From Gaiellaceae bacterium (GTDB lineage Bacteria > Actinomycetota > Thermoleophilia > Gaiellales > Gaiellaceae): a stretch of 64,000 nt of DNA. Positions 55,104-64,000 of this stretch are shown in pieces. The stretch lies in the NCBI GenBank assembly GCA_021323315.1, contig JAJTCQ010000001.1, positions 37,936 to 101,935 on the forward strand, written 5' to 3'. Under the pieces are notes generated by a model, which saw only the letters and a program-made list of their open reading frames with translations, had not been told where the DNA came from and searched no databases. The first letter of the stretch is position 1. Each line of letters starts with the position of its first letter. Made by a program: the position numbers and the translations under genes.

Positions 55104-56657
55104 GTGAGCGTGGCCGCGCCGACCTCGGTGCTCGCGCCCGACGAGGCGGGCGTCATCACGCCCCACGCGCTCGACCTCGTCGTCGCGCTCCACCGCGAGT
55201 TCAGGGACCGGCGGGAGGATCTGCTGCTGGCACGTGCCGAGCGTCAGAAGCGGATCGATGCCGGCGAACTGCCGGACTTCCTCGAAGCGACGCGGTCGAT
55301 CCGCGAGGGCGACTGGCGCGTCGCGCCGGTTCCGGCCGACCTTCAGGATCGTCGAGTCGAGATCACGGGACCTGCCGGCGATCGGAAGATGGTCATCAAC
55401 GCGTTCAACTCCGGCGCGCGCATCTACATGGCCGACTTCGAGGACGCGAACTCCCCGACCTGGGCGAACGTCGTCGGCGGCCAGCAGAACCTCACCGCCG
55501 CGATCGAGCGGACGATCTCGCTCGAGCAGGGCGAGAAGAGCTACTCGCTGAACGACGAGGTCGCGGTGCTCCTCGTGCGGCCGCGCGGGTGGCACCTGCA
55601 GGAGCGGCACGTCCTCGTCGACGGCGAGCACGTCTCGGGCGGGCTCTTCGACTTCGGCGTCTACCTCGCGCGGAACGCCGAGCGGCTGCTCGAGCGCGGT
55701 TCGGGTCCGTACTTCTATCTCCCGAAGCTCGAGAGCCACCTCGAGGCGCGGCTCTGGAACGACGTCTTCTGCGTCGCACAGGATCGCCTGGGGATCCCAC
55801 GCGGGACGATCAAGGCCACCGTCCTCATCGAGACGATCCTCGCGGCCTTCGAGATGGAGGAGATCCTGTACGAGCTCCGCGAGCACTCCGCCGGGCTCAA
55901 CGCGGGTCGCTGGGACTACATCTTCTCGGTCATCAAGAAGTTCCGCGAGCGGCCCGAGTTCGTGCTGCCCGACCGGGCGCAGGTGACGATGACGGTGCCG
56001 TTCATGCGCGCGTACACCGAGCTGCTCGTCAAGACGTGCCATCGACGCGGGGCGCATGCGATAGGCGGCATGGCCGCGTTCATCCCGAGCAGGCGCGATC
56101 AGCAGGTCAACGAGGTCGCGCTCGCCCGCGTGCGGGAGGACAAGCACCGCGAGGCCGGTGACGGGTTCGACGGATCGTGGGTGGCCCATCCGGACCTCGT
56201 TCCGGTCGCGACGGCCGAGTTCGACGAGGTGCTCGGCGAGCGGCCGAACCAGCTGGATCGGCAGCGCGAGGACGTGGCGACAGGGGCGGCGGATCTCCTC
56301 GATGTCGCCGCGACGCCAGGCGAGATCACCGAGGCCGGGGTCAGGGCGAACGTCTCCGTCGGCATCCGCTACGTCGCCGCGTGGCTGCAGGGCGTCGGTG
56401 CGGCCGCAATCGACGACCTCATGGAGGACGCGGCAACCGCGGAGATATCACGCTCGCAGATCTGGCAGTGGCTGCGCCACGGGCGCGTCGAGCGCGCCGC
56501 TGTCGAGCGGATCATCGGCGAGGTCATGGCCGAGCTCCCGGACGAGCCGGTGTACCGCGAGGCGCGGGAGGTCTTCGAGAAGGTGGCTCTGGAGGAGGTA
56601 TTCGTCGACTTCCTGACGCTGACCGCGTACGCCCAGCTCCTGCGGGACGGCGCCTGA
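55104..56657 (+). CDS. aceB: Malate synthase A
   Basis: [63 protein letters not shown]. Confidence 0.97.
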   Translation: MSVAAPTSVLAPDEAGVITPHALDLVVALHREFRDRREDLLLARAERQKRIDAGELPDFLEATRSIREGDWRVAPVPADLQDRRVEITGPAGDRKMVINAFNSGARIYMADFEDANSPTWANVVGGQQNLTAAIERTISLEQGEKSYSLNDEVAVLLVRPRGWHLQERHVLVDGEHVSGGLFDFGVYLARNAERLLERGSGPYFYLPKLESHLEARLWNDVFCVAQDRLGIPRGTIKATVLIETILAAFEMEEILYELREHSAGLNAGRWDYIFSVIKKFRERPEFVLPDRAQVTMTVPFMRAYTELLVKTCHRRGAHAIGGMAAFIPSRRDQQVNEVALARVREDKHREAGDGFDGSWVAHPDLVPVATAEFDEVLGERPNQLDRQREDVATGAADLLDVAATPGEITEAGVRANVSVGIRYVAAWLQGVGAAAIDDLMEDAATAEISRSQIWQWLRHGRVERAAVERIIGEVMAELPDEPVYREAREVFEKVALEEVFVDFLTLTAYAQLLRDGA

Positions 56658-57373
56658 TGTCCGACGGCACGAAGGCCGACGACATCGCCCTCGCCCTCGA
56701 GGAGGCGATCGTCTCGGGCGAGATCCCCCCTGGCAGCACGCTTCGCCAGGAGCACCTCTCCGAGCAGTTCCAGGTGAGCCGGACCCCGGTCCGGGAAGCG
56801 CTCCGCCGGCTCGCCGCGCTCGGGCTCGTGAGCTTCGAGCCGAATCGTGGTGTACGCGTGCGGATGCTGTCGCGCGACGAGATCCGCGAGGCCTTCATGG
56901 TGCGCGCCGAGCTCGAGAGCCTTGCAACCGGGATTGCGACGCCGAAGATGACCGACGAAGACCTCGCCGAGCTCGAGCGGGCCGAGCGCCGCTTCCACCG
57001 AGCCACCGAGGCGCTCGTGCTGATGAGCCACGAAGGCCGGCAGGACCTCGAGGTCGCCCGCGACTGGCTCCATCTGAATCACTCGTTCCACGACGTGATC
57101 TATCGTGCCGCCCAGGTTCCGCTGATCGAGCGGATGGCGAAGGCGGCACGAAGGACGTTTCTCGTGAAGCCGGTCTGGGCGACGGGCGGAGACCTCGACG
57201 AGCTCTACGAGAAGAACGACCGCCAGCACCGTGCGATCCGCCAGGCGATCGCCGCGCGCAGCCCGGAGGGCGCGCGCGTCCTTGCACGTGAGCACGTCCT
57301 CTCGTCGGGCCGCCTGCTCGAGGCGATCCTCGACAAGGTGTCGGCGCAGTCGCGCGAAACTGTCGCGCGTTAG
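56657..57373 (+). CDS. GntR/FCD-family transcriptional regulator
   Basis: ALEEAIVSGEIPPGSTLRQEHLSEQFQVSRTPVREALRRLAALGLV; helical FCD-type C-terminus. Confidence 0.93.
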   Translation: MSDGTKADDIALALEEAIVSGEIPPGSTLRQEHLSEQFQVSRTPVREALRRLAALGLVSFEPNRGVRVRMLSRDEIREAFMVRAELESLATGIATPKMTDEDLAELERAERRFHRATEALVLMSHEGRQDLEVARDWLHLNHSFHDVIYRAAQVPLIERMAKAARRTFLVKPVWATGGDLDELYEKNDRQHRAIRQAIAARSPEGARVLAREHVLSSGRLLEAILDKVSAQSRETVAR

Positions 57374-57381
57374 CGGGGTAG

Positions 57382-58461
57382 TTACCGCGCCAGCGTGACC
57401 TTCGAGAGGCCACGCGGCGTGTCCGGGTCGAGGCCGCGGGCGCGGGCGAGCGCGCCGGCGAACAGCTGACCCGGGAGGATCGAGAGCAGCGGGGCGAGGA
57501 GCGGCGATGCCGGGGGGCTCGGGAGCACGTAGTCGGCACCCGGAATCGCGTCGGCGGCGTTCCCGCTCGCCACGACCGTCGCGCCGGCTTCGCGTGCCCG
57601 TTCCACGGCCTCGACGACGGCGGGCAACGTCGCATCGTCGGACGCGATCGCCCACACGGGAAAGAGTGAGTCGATTGCCGCGATCGGCCCGTGTGCGAGA
57701 TCAGTGGCGGTGAGCGGCTCCGCCGCGATGCGGCAGGTCTCGAGCAGCTTCAGCGCGATCTCGCGCGCCGTTGCGAACTCGGCTCCACGGCCGACGACGA
57801 ACATGCGCCCGGCATATGCGAACGGAAGCGCAACGTTGGCGATCCGCGACTCGAGCGAGAGGATGAGCTGCGGCATCGCGGCGGCGACCGCGCGCACCTC
57901 GTCCCCGAAGACAGCGCCGTCGGCGGTCGTGTGGGCGGCGAGCAGGCCGAGCGCAGCGAGCTGGTTCGTGTACGTCTTCGTCGCGGCGACCGCCAGCTCG
58001 GGTCCAGCTCGCAGCTCGAGCACGGCGTCGGCGACGTCTGCGAGCTCCGACGAGGGGTCGTTCGTGATCGCGACGACGTACGCGCCGCGGCTCTTGGCGC
58101 GGCGCGCGTACTCGACCACGTCCGGCGTCCGTCCGGACTGCGACAGGGCGAGCGCGGTGCATCCGGACATGTCGAGCTGGGCGCCGTAGTACACGGTCAG
58201 CGAGATGGAGTCCCGGAGCGCGGTCCACCCGGGCAGGAGCCCGAAGGCGTAGACGCCGTACGAGGCGGCGTTGTCGGACGAGCCGTGGCCGACCATGCGG
58301 ATCGTCGCCGCGCCTCGCGCCCGCATTTCGGCTCCGACGCGGGCGAACTCGCTCTCCCGTTCGAGCAGGCGCAGCAGCGCGTGGGGCTGCTCGCGGATCT
58401 CTTCGCGGAACCTCGCCCCGGGCTCGGGAGCGATAGCGGCGACCGGCTCAGCCGACGACAC
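57382..58461 (-). CDS. SIS-domain sugar isomerase/deaminase (GlmS/AgaS-like)
   Basis: MVGHGSSDNAASYGVYAF, ALALSQSGRTPDVVEYARRA, LAHGPIAAIDS. Confidence 0.88.
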   Translation of the reverse strand: MSSAEPVAAIAPEPGARFREEIREQPHALLRLLERESEFARVGAEMRARGAATIRMVGHGSSDNAASYGVYAFGLLPGWTALRDSISLTVYYGAQLDMSGCTALALSQSGRTPDVVEYARRAKSRGAYVVAITNDPSSELADVADAVLELRAGPELAVAATKTYTNQLAALGLLAAHTTADGAVFGDEVRAVAAAMPQLILSLESRIANVALPFAYAGRMFVVGRGAEFATAREIALKLLETCRIAAEPLTATDLAHGPIAAIDSLFPVWAIASDDATLPAVVEAVERAREAGATVVASGNAADAIPGADYVLPSPPASPLLAPLLSILPGQLFAGALARARGLDPDTPRGLSKVTLAR

Positions 58462-59539
58462 GAGCACGTCCCTCGACGAGCACACGCTCGACCTCGAGCT
58501 CGTCGTTCAGCACGACCACGTCGGCGGGGAGGCCGATCCCGATTCGTCCGGCGCTCGGAAGTCGCAGCACGCGGGCCGGAACCTCCGTGGCGGCGCCGAC
58601 GGCATCCTCGAGCGGCACGCCCAGCGCGTGCAGGTTGCGCACCGCCTCGATCATCGTGAGCGTGCTTCCGGCGAGCGCGCCGTCCGCGCCGCGTGCCACG
58701 CCGTCCCGGATCTCGACGTCGAGGTCTCCGAGCCGATAGTCGCCGTCGGCAACGCCTGCGCCCGCGACCGCATCAGTGACGAGTGCCATCCGCGCCGGGG
58801 CGGCCTGCCACACCATGGCTGCCGTGACCGGCGCGATGTGAACCCAGTCGAGGATGACTTGGATGACGACGTCGGGTCGTGCCAGCGCGGCTCCGACGAT
58901 GCCGGGGTCGCGGTGATGGAACGGGCGCATCGCGTTGAAGAGGTGCGTGACGCTCCGCACGCCGAGATCGAACGCGTGGTTCGTCTGCTCGGCGCTCGCG
59001 TCCGAATGCCCGGCCGACACCGCGACCTCGCGCCGGAGCAGACGCTCGATCACCGCACCTGCACCCGGGAGCTCCGGCGCCAGAGTGACCAGCCGAACGG
59101 GACCCGCGTCGAGGAGGCGCTCGAGCAGCTCGAGATCCGGGTTCCGCCGCGCAGCGGCGGGATGGATCCCGAGGCGCAGGGCCGACAGGAAGGGCCCTTC
59201 GAGGTGCGCGCCCAGGACGCGGGCTCCGTCCGACTCGGCAGGGACCTCGCGGAGGGCTGCGAGGAGCTGCTCTTCGGGGGAGGTGATGAACGTCGGCAGG
59301 AAGGCCGTGACGCCGGTCTCGAGGATGGCGTCGGCCGCGAAGCGATACCCGTCGGCGTCGGCCGTGAGGAAGTCGACGCCCGCAAAGCCGTTGACCTGGA
59401 GGTCGACGAAGCCCGGCACCGCGATGCCGCGACCGTGGGGTGACGAGAGTCCCAAGCCGGCGACTCGGCCACCGACAACCTCGACGTCGCCGGGGACGAG
59501 CTGCCCGTCCACGACGGCGGCTTCGACGCCGAGCTTCAT
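58448..59539 (-). CDS. nagA: N-acetylglucosamine-6-phosphate deacetylase
   Basis: VPGFVDLQVNGFAGVDF, LGAHLEGPFLS, SAGHSDASAEQT, VTHLFNAMRPFHHRDPGIVGAAL. Confidence 0.94.
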   Translation of the reverse strand: MKLGVEAAVVDGQLVPGDVEVVGGRVAGLGLSSPHGRGIAVPGFVDLQVNGFAGVDFLTADADGYRFAADAILETGVTAFLPTFITSPEEQLLAALREVPAESDGARVLGAHLEGPFLSALRLGIHPAAARRNPDLELLERLLDAGPVRLVTLAPELPGAGAVIERLLRREVAVSAGHSDASAEQTNHAFDLGVRSVTHLFNAMRPFHHRDPGIVGAALARPDVVIQVILDWVHIAPVTAAMVWQAAPARMALVTDAVAGAGVADGDYRLGDLDVEIRDGVARGADGALAGSTLTMIEAVRNLHALGVPLEDAVGAATEVPARVLRLPSAGRIGIGLPADVVVLNDELEVERVLVEGRARVVG

Positions 59540-60435
59540 TCGGCCAGCTCCAGCGCCCCGGCGATGCTCCGGTCCGAGCGGTCGAGACGGTGGCGCGCCG
59601 TGGGGGCGTCGACCCCCGCGAGGAGGGAGACGATCGCGACGCGGGCGTCGCCGCCGGCGGCCTGCAGCGCGTCGTCGACCTCCTGCCCGGACGCGCCGCT
59701 CGCCGTCGCGACGATGCGCCGGACGCGCCCTGAGAGCTTCTCGTTGGCAGGGGCGACGTCGACCATGAGGTTGCCGTAGGTCTTTCCGAGCCGGATCATC
59801 GAAACGGTCGAGATCGTGTTGAGGACGAGCTTCTGCGCCGTTCCCGCCTTGAGCCGCGTCGACCCCGCAAGGAACTCCGGGCCGACGACGACCGCGACCT
59901 CGTGCTCGACGAGCCGACCGAGCCTGGAGTGGGGAGCGGCGACGACGCAGGCGGTGAACGCACCGGCGGCGCGCGCGGACTCGAGTGCGCCGAGCGCATA
60001 CGGCGTCGTGCCGCTCGCGCTGACGCCGATCACGGCGTCCGCGGGGCCGACCTCGAGCGCCAGAACGTCACGGGCGCCACTCTCGCCGTCGTCCTCGGCC
60101 TCCGCCTGGGCCATCGGCGGGTCCGCTGCTTCGCCGGCGACCAGTGCGACCACGACTCCCGGCGGAACGGAGAAGGTGGTCTCGCACTCGGACGCGTCGA
60201 GCGCGGCGATCATGCCGGACGATCCAGCGCCGACATAGACGAGGCGTCCGCCGGCGCGAAGCCGCTCCGCGACGGCATCGATCACCGCTGCGATGTCCGG
60301 AGCCACCCGTCCGACGGCTGCGGGAACCGCCGAGTCGGCCTCGTTCATGAGCTCGACGAGCTCCAACGTCTCGCGCGTCTCGTACCCCGCGTCCGGGTCG
60401 CCGCCCGCTTCCGTCACGAGTCCGTTGTCGATCAT
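59536..60435 (-). CDS. murQ: N-acetylmuramic acid 6-phosphate etherase
   Basis: YVGAGSSGMIAALDASECETTFSVPP, VIGVSASGTTPYALGALE, GTAQKLVLNTIST. Confidence 0.95.
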   Translation of the reverse strand: MIDNGLVTEAGGDPDAGYETRETLELVELMNEADSAVPAAVGRVAPDIAAVIDAVAERLRAGGRLVYVGAGSSGMIAALDASECETTFSVPPGVVVALVAGEAADPPMAQAEAEDDGESGARDVLALEVGPADAVIGVSASGTTPYALGALESARAAGAFTACVVAAPHSRLGRLVEHEVAVVVGPEFLAGSTRLKAGTAQKLVLNTISTVSMIRLGKTYGNLMVDVAPANEKLSGRVRRIVATASGASGQEVDDALQAAGGDARVAIVSLLAGVDAPTARHRLDRSDRSIAGALELAE

Positions 60436-60463
60436 CGCGGGAGTCTACGCTGACAACTGGCGG

Positions 60464-60475
60464 TGGTCAATACCA
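60464..60475. promoter_or_regulatory. TGGT-N4-ACCA operator (DasR/NagR dre-like)
   Basis: TGGTCAATACCA in the divergent murQ/ABC ATPase intergenic region. Confidence 0.6.
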
Positions 60476-60490
60476 CTTGCGTGGAAATGT

Positions 60491-60502
60491 GGTATCCATA
60501 CC
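60491..60502. promoter_or_regulatory. Inverted repeat related to dre-like box
   Basis: GGTAT-CC-ATACC, 8 bp upstream of ATG 60511. Confidence 0.45.
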
Positions 60503-60510
60503 CCGACGCA

Positions 60511-61704
<1,194 letters not shown>

Positions 61705-61707
61705 GCC

Positions 61708-61719
61708 TGGTATTGACCT
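61708..61719. promoter_or_regulatory. dre-like half-conserved box on the gntR promoter
   Basis: TGGTATTGACCT overlaps -35 TTGACC (61713-61718); -10 TACGAT (61735-61740). Confidence 0.4.
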
Positions 61720-61747
61720 CTCTGGCAAGCGGGTTACGATGGCCGGC

Positions 61748-62500
61748 ATGACGAAGCAGGCGACGACGCGCGACCTCGTGCTCGATCTCATCGAGCAGCT
61801 CACGGTTGGCGACGCGATTCCGTCCGAGCGGCAGCTGAGCTCCGACTTCGGGGTTTCCCGCCTAACGGTTCGTGCGGCCCTCGACGAGCTCGTACGGGAA
61901 GGCTATCTCGTGCGGCGTCACGGGGCGGGCACGTTCGTCAGCGAACCGAAGATCGCGCAGGAGCTGACGATGACCTCGTTCACGGACGACATGCGCGCCC
62001 GGGGCCTGAAGCCCGCGAGCAGGACGCTCGATCTCCGCGTCACGCCGGCCGGAGCACGGCTCGGCCGCTTGCTCCACGTTTCGCCGTCGGAGCCCGTAGT
62101 CGTCGCGGTTCGGCTCCGCCTCGCCGACGGCGAGAGCATGGCGATCGAAACGGTGCACATTCGCGCGTCGCAGGTGCCTGGCCTCACTGCGGCGGACCTC
62201 GAGGAGATGTCCTTCTACGAGCTCCTGCGCGAGCGATACGGCATCGTCGTCGTCGGCGGCGAGCAGACGATAGAGCCGACCGTGACCGACGAGGACGAGT
62301 CGAATGCGCTCGGAGTCCCTCTCCACTCGCCGGCCTTCCGCTTCGAGCGAACCACGCATTCACACGCGGGAGAGATCGTCGAGTTCGTCGAGTCGATCTA
62401 CCGAGGCGACAGGTACCGGCTCGTCACGGCGCTCTCGATCCCGCAGCAACGGCGTCGGGGCAACGCGAGACCAGCAGTCGCCGCGGCGAAGCGTGGTTAG
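61748..62500 (+). CDS. GntR/UTRA-family regulator (DasR/NagR-like)
   Basis: AIPSERQLSSDFGVSRLTVRAALDELVREGYLVRRHGAGTFV, UTRA domain with RFERTTHSHAGEIVEFVESIYRGDRYR. Confidence 0.92.
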   Translation: MTKQATTRDLVLDLIEQLTVGDAIPSERQLSSDFGVSRLTVRAALDELVREGYLVRRHGAGTFVSEPKIAQELTMTSFTDDMRARGLKPASRTLDLRVTPAGARLGRLLHVSPSEPVVVAVRLRLADGESMAIETVHIRASQVPGLTAADLEEMSFYELLRERYGIVVVGGEQTIEPTVTDEDESNALGVPLHSPAFRFERTTHSHAGEIVEFVESIYRGDRYRLVTALSIPQQRRRGNARPAVAAAKRG

Positions 62501-62505
62501 TACCA
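62494..62505. promoter_or_regulatory. TGGT-N4-ACCA operator
   Basis: TGGTTAGTACCA overlapping the gntR stop codon. Confidence 0.5.
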
Positions 62506-62627
62506 ACCCTGGCCCCCGTACTCCAATCGCTTATACCGACATGAGCAGGGCAATCGGGGCGGTAGTCACTGCTGATGGGGGCTTGACAGACGACCGAAGA
62601 TGTGGAAGCCTCCCGGCCGTGGCAGAT

Positions 62628-62639
62628 TGGTATAAACCA
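62628..62639. promoter_or_regulatory. TGGT-N4-ACCA operator upstream of the solute-binding protein
   Basis: TGGTATAAACCA, flanked by direct repeats CCGGCCGTGG. Confidence 0.6.
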
Positions 62640-62710
62640 CTTGGGACTCCGGCCGTGGACTGCCACGTCTTGACGGCACGGCCAGGTCGAGTCCCGAGTT
62701 GCCGCGGAGG

Positions 62711-63946
62711 ATGCGAATGAACGTACGTGTTTTTGCCGCAGCAGTGCTCGTTGCGGCGCTCGCCGTCGCGGCGGTGGGAGCCACCGGAGCCTCGGGTGGC
62801 AAGGCCGCCGACACGCTGACGGTTTGGTTGCAGGTGGACGCACAGTCCGGCTGGCCCGAGGTGGTCGCCGCGGCGAACGCCCAGTTCAAGGCCCAGAACC
62901 CGGGCTGGGACGTCGACGTCCAGTACCAGACATGGGGCACTCACCTCGCCAAGTTCGACGCGACGCTGGCTGGCAACAGCGCGCCGGACGTCATCGAGAT
63001 GGGGAACACCGAGATGACGAAGTACATGGCCGCAGGCGCGTTCCAGGATCTGACGGCGAACTCGTTCCCGAACAAGAGCACGTGGCTCACGGGGCTTGCG
63101 AAATCGGGACAGTACGGTGGCAAGATCTACGGCGTTCCCTACTACGCGGGATCGCGGGTGATCACCTACCGGACCGACCTGTTCAAGGCGGTCAACGCGA
63201 AGATCCCGTCGAGCGTTGCAGAGTTCACCGCGCTCGCCAGGAAGCTCGGCGCGAAGAACAAGGCGAAGTCCTTCTCGCCGGTCTACATCGCCGGCACGGA
63301 CTGGTACTTCGCGATGAGCTTCGTCTACGACCACGGCGGCACGATCGCCGTGACGAACAAGGGCAAGTGGATCGGCACGCTCGACCGCCCGAAGGCGGTC
63401 GCCGGCCTGGCTGCGTTCAAGCGGTTCTTCGACGCCGCCTCGCGTGCCAGCAAGACAACGGACGAGGTGCGTCCCAACCCCTACGACGTGTACGCACAGG
63501 GCAATGCCGCATCGATTCAGGGCCCTGCCTGGTTCAGCTGCTGCGTCGGCGACTTCAAGAATCGCACAGCGCAGTTCGTCATGCCGAGCCGCACGAAGGG
63601 GCAGCCGATTCCGGGCTTCCTCGGCGGTTCGGATCTCGCCGTCCCCATCGGGGCGAACAAGGCGCAGGCCGCGTCCTGGATCTCGGCCTTCACGGACAAC
63701 GCCTCGATGTCGGCGCTTCGCGCCAAGGGCAACATCCCGAACACCACGAGCCTCCTGGGCAACAGCGTCAATGAGCGCGCTGCGAAGAGGAGCTGGTTCG
63801 TGCCGACGGCGAAGCACTGGGTCAACGTCGAGAACGGGAACGTCCTTCGAACGATGCTGTCGCGGATCCTGACGAACAAGATGTCGGTCAAGGAGGCCGC
63901 AGAGGTGGCGAGCGACAACATCACGTTCACGCTCAACCAGCGCTAG
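62711..63946 (+). CDS. Extracellular sugar-binding protein (family 1 solute-binding)
   Basis: Signal peptide; TLTVWLQVDAQSGWPEVVAAANAQFKAQNPGWDVDVQYQ; APDVIEMGNTEMTKYMAAGAFQDLT. Confidence 0.92.
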   Translation: MRMNVRVFAAAVLVAALAVAAVGATGASGGKAADTLTVWLQVDAQSGWPEVVAAANAQFKAQNPGWDVDVQYQTWGTHLAKFDATLAGNSAPDVIEMGNTEMTKYMAAGAFQDLTANSFPNKSTWLTGLAKSGQYGGKIYGVPYYAGSRVITYRTDLFKAVNAKIPSSVAEFTALARKLGAKNKAKSFSPVYIAGTDWYFAMSFVYDHGGTIAVTNKGKWIGTLDRPKAVAGLAAFKRFFDAASRASKTTDEVRPNPYDVYAQGNAASIQGPAWFSCCVGDFKNRTAQFVMPSRTKGQPIPGFLGGSDLAVPIGANKAQAASWISAFTDNASMSALRAKGNIPNTTSLLGNSVNERAAKRSWFVPTAKHWVNVENGNVLRTMLSRILTNKMSVKEAAEVASDNITFTLNQR

Positions 63947-64000
63947 AACGTACGCATGACGGTCGCCGCCGAGACACCAGTCCACCGGTCTCGGCGGCGA

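Overview
High-GC actinobacterial chromosome segment, probably Thermoleophilia-like (inference only). The first half is a conserved housekeeping cluster: rsmD-coaD, yceD, rpmF-plsX-acpP-rnc-smc-ftsY, ffh-rpsP-khpA-rimM-trmD-lepB-rplS-rnhB-yraN, comM-dprA. It is broken up by accessory insertions. The second half holds an NAD(P) transhydrogenase operon, an AddAB-like nuclease-helicase pair, nth, trxB, rmuC, one tRNA-Leu(UAA), gdhA plus a CBS protein, ppx, a glyoxylate-shunt operon (aceA-aceB-gntR), and an amino-sugar/MurNAc recycling locus (murQ-nagA-SIS, ABC ATPase, GntR/UTRA regulator, solute-binding protein). The most unusual region is 13.1-19.4 kb. It contains a tandem duplication of a two-gene module: a dodecin-like small protein plus a class III cyclase-STAND ATPase-TPR protein. 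The duplication also copied the divergent promoter and first codons of ffh, leaving a start-less ffh remnant. Other leads are a structured intergenic element present twice with a compensatory base change, a recurrent TANNNT box 6-10 nt upstream of start codons (leaderless transcription), TGGT-N4-ACCA operators in the amino-sugar locus, a HerA-like pseudogene fragment beside aceA, and a short SMC. No CRISPR array, prophage or IS element was recognised. All calls come from reading the sequence and ORF translations; no database search was run.
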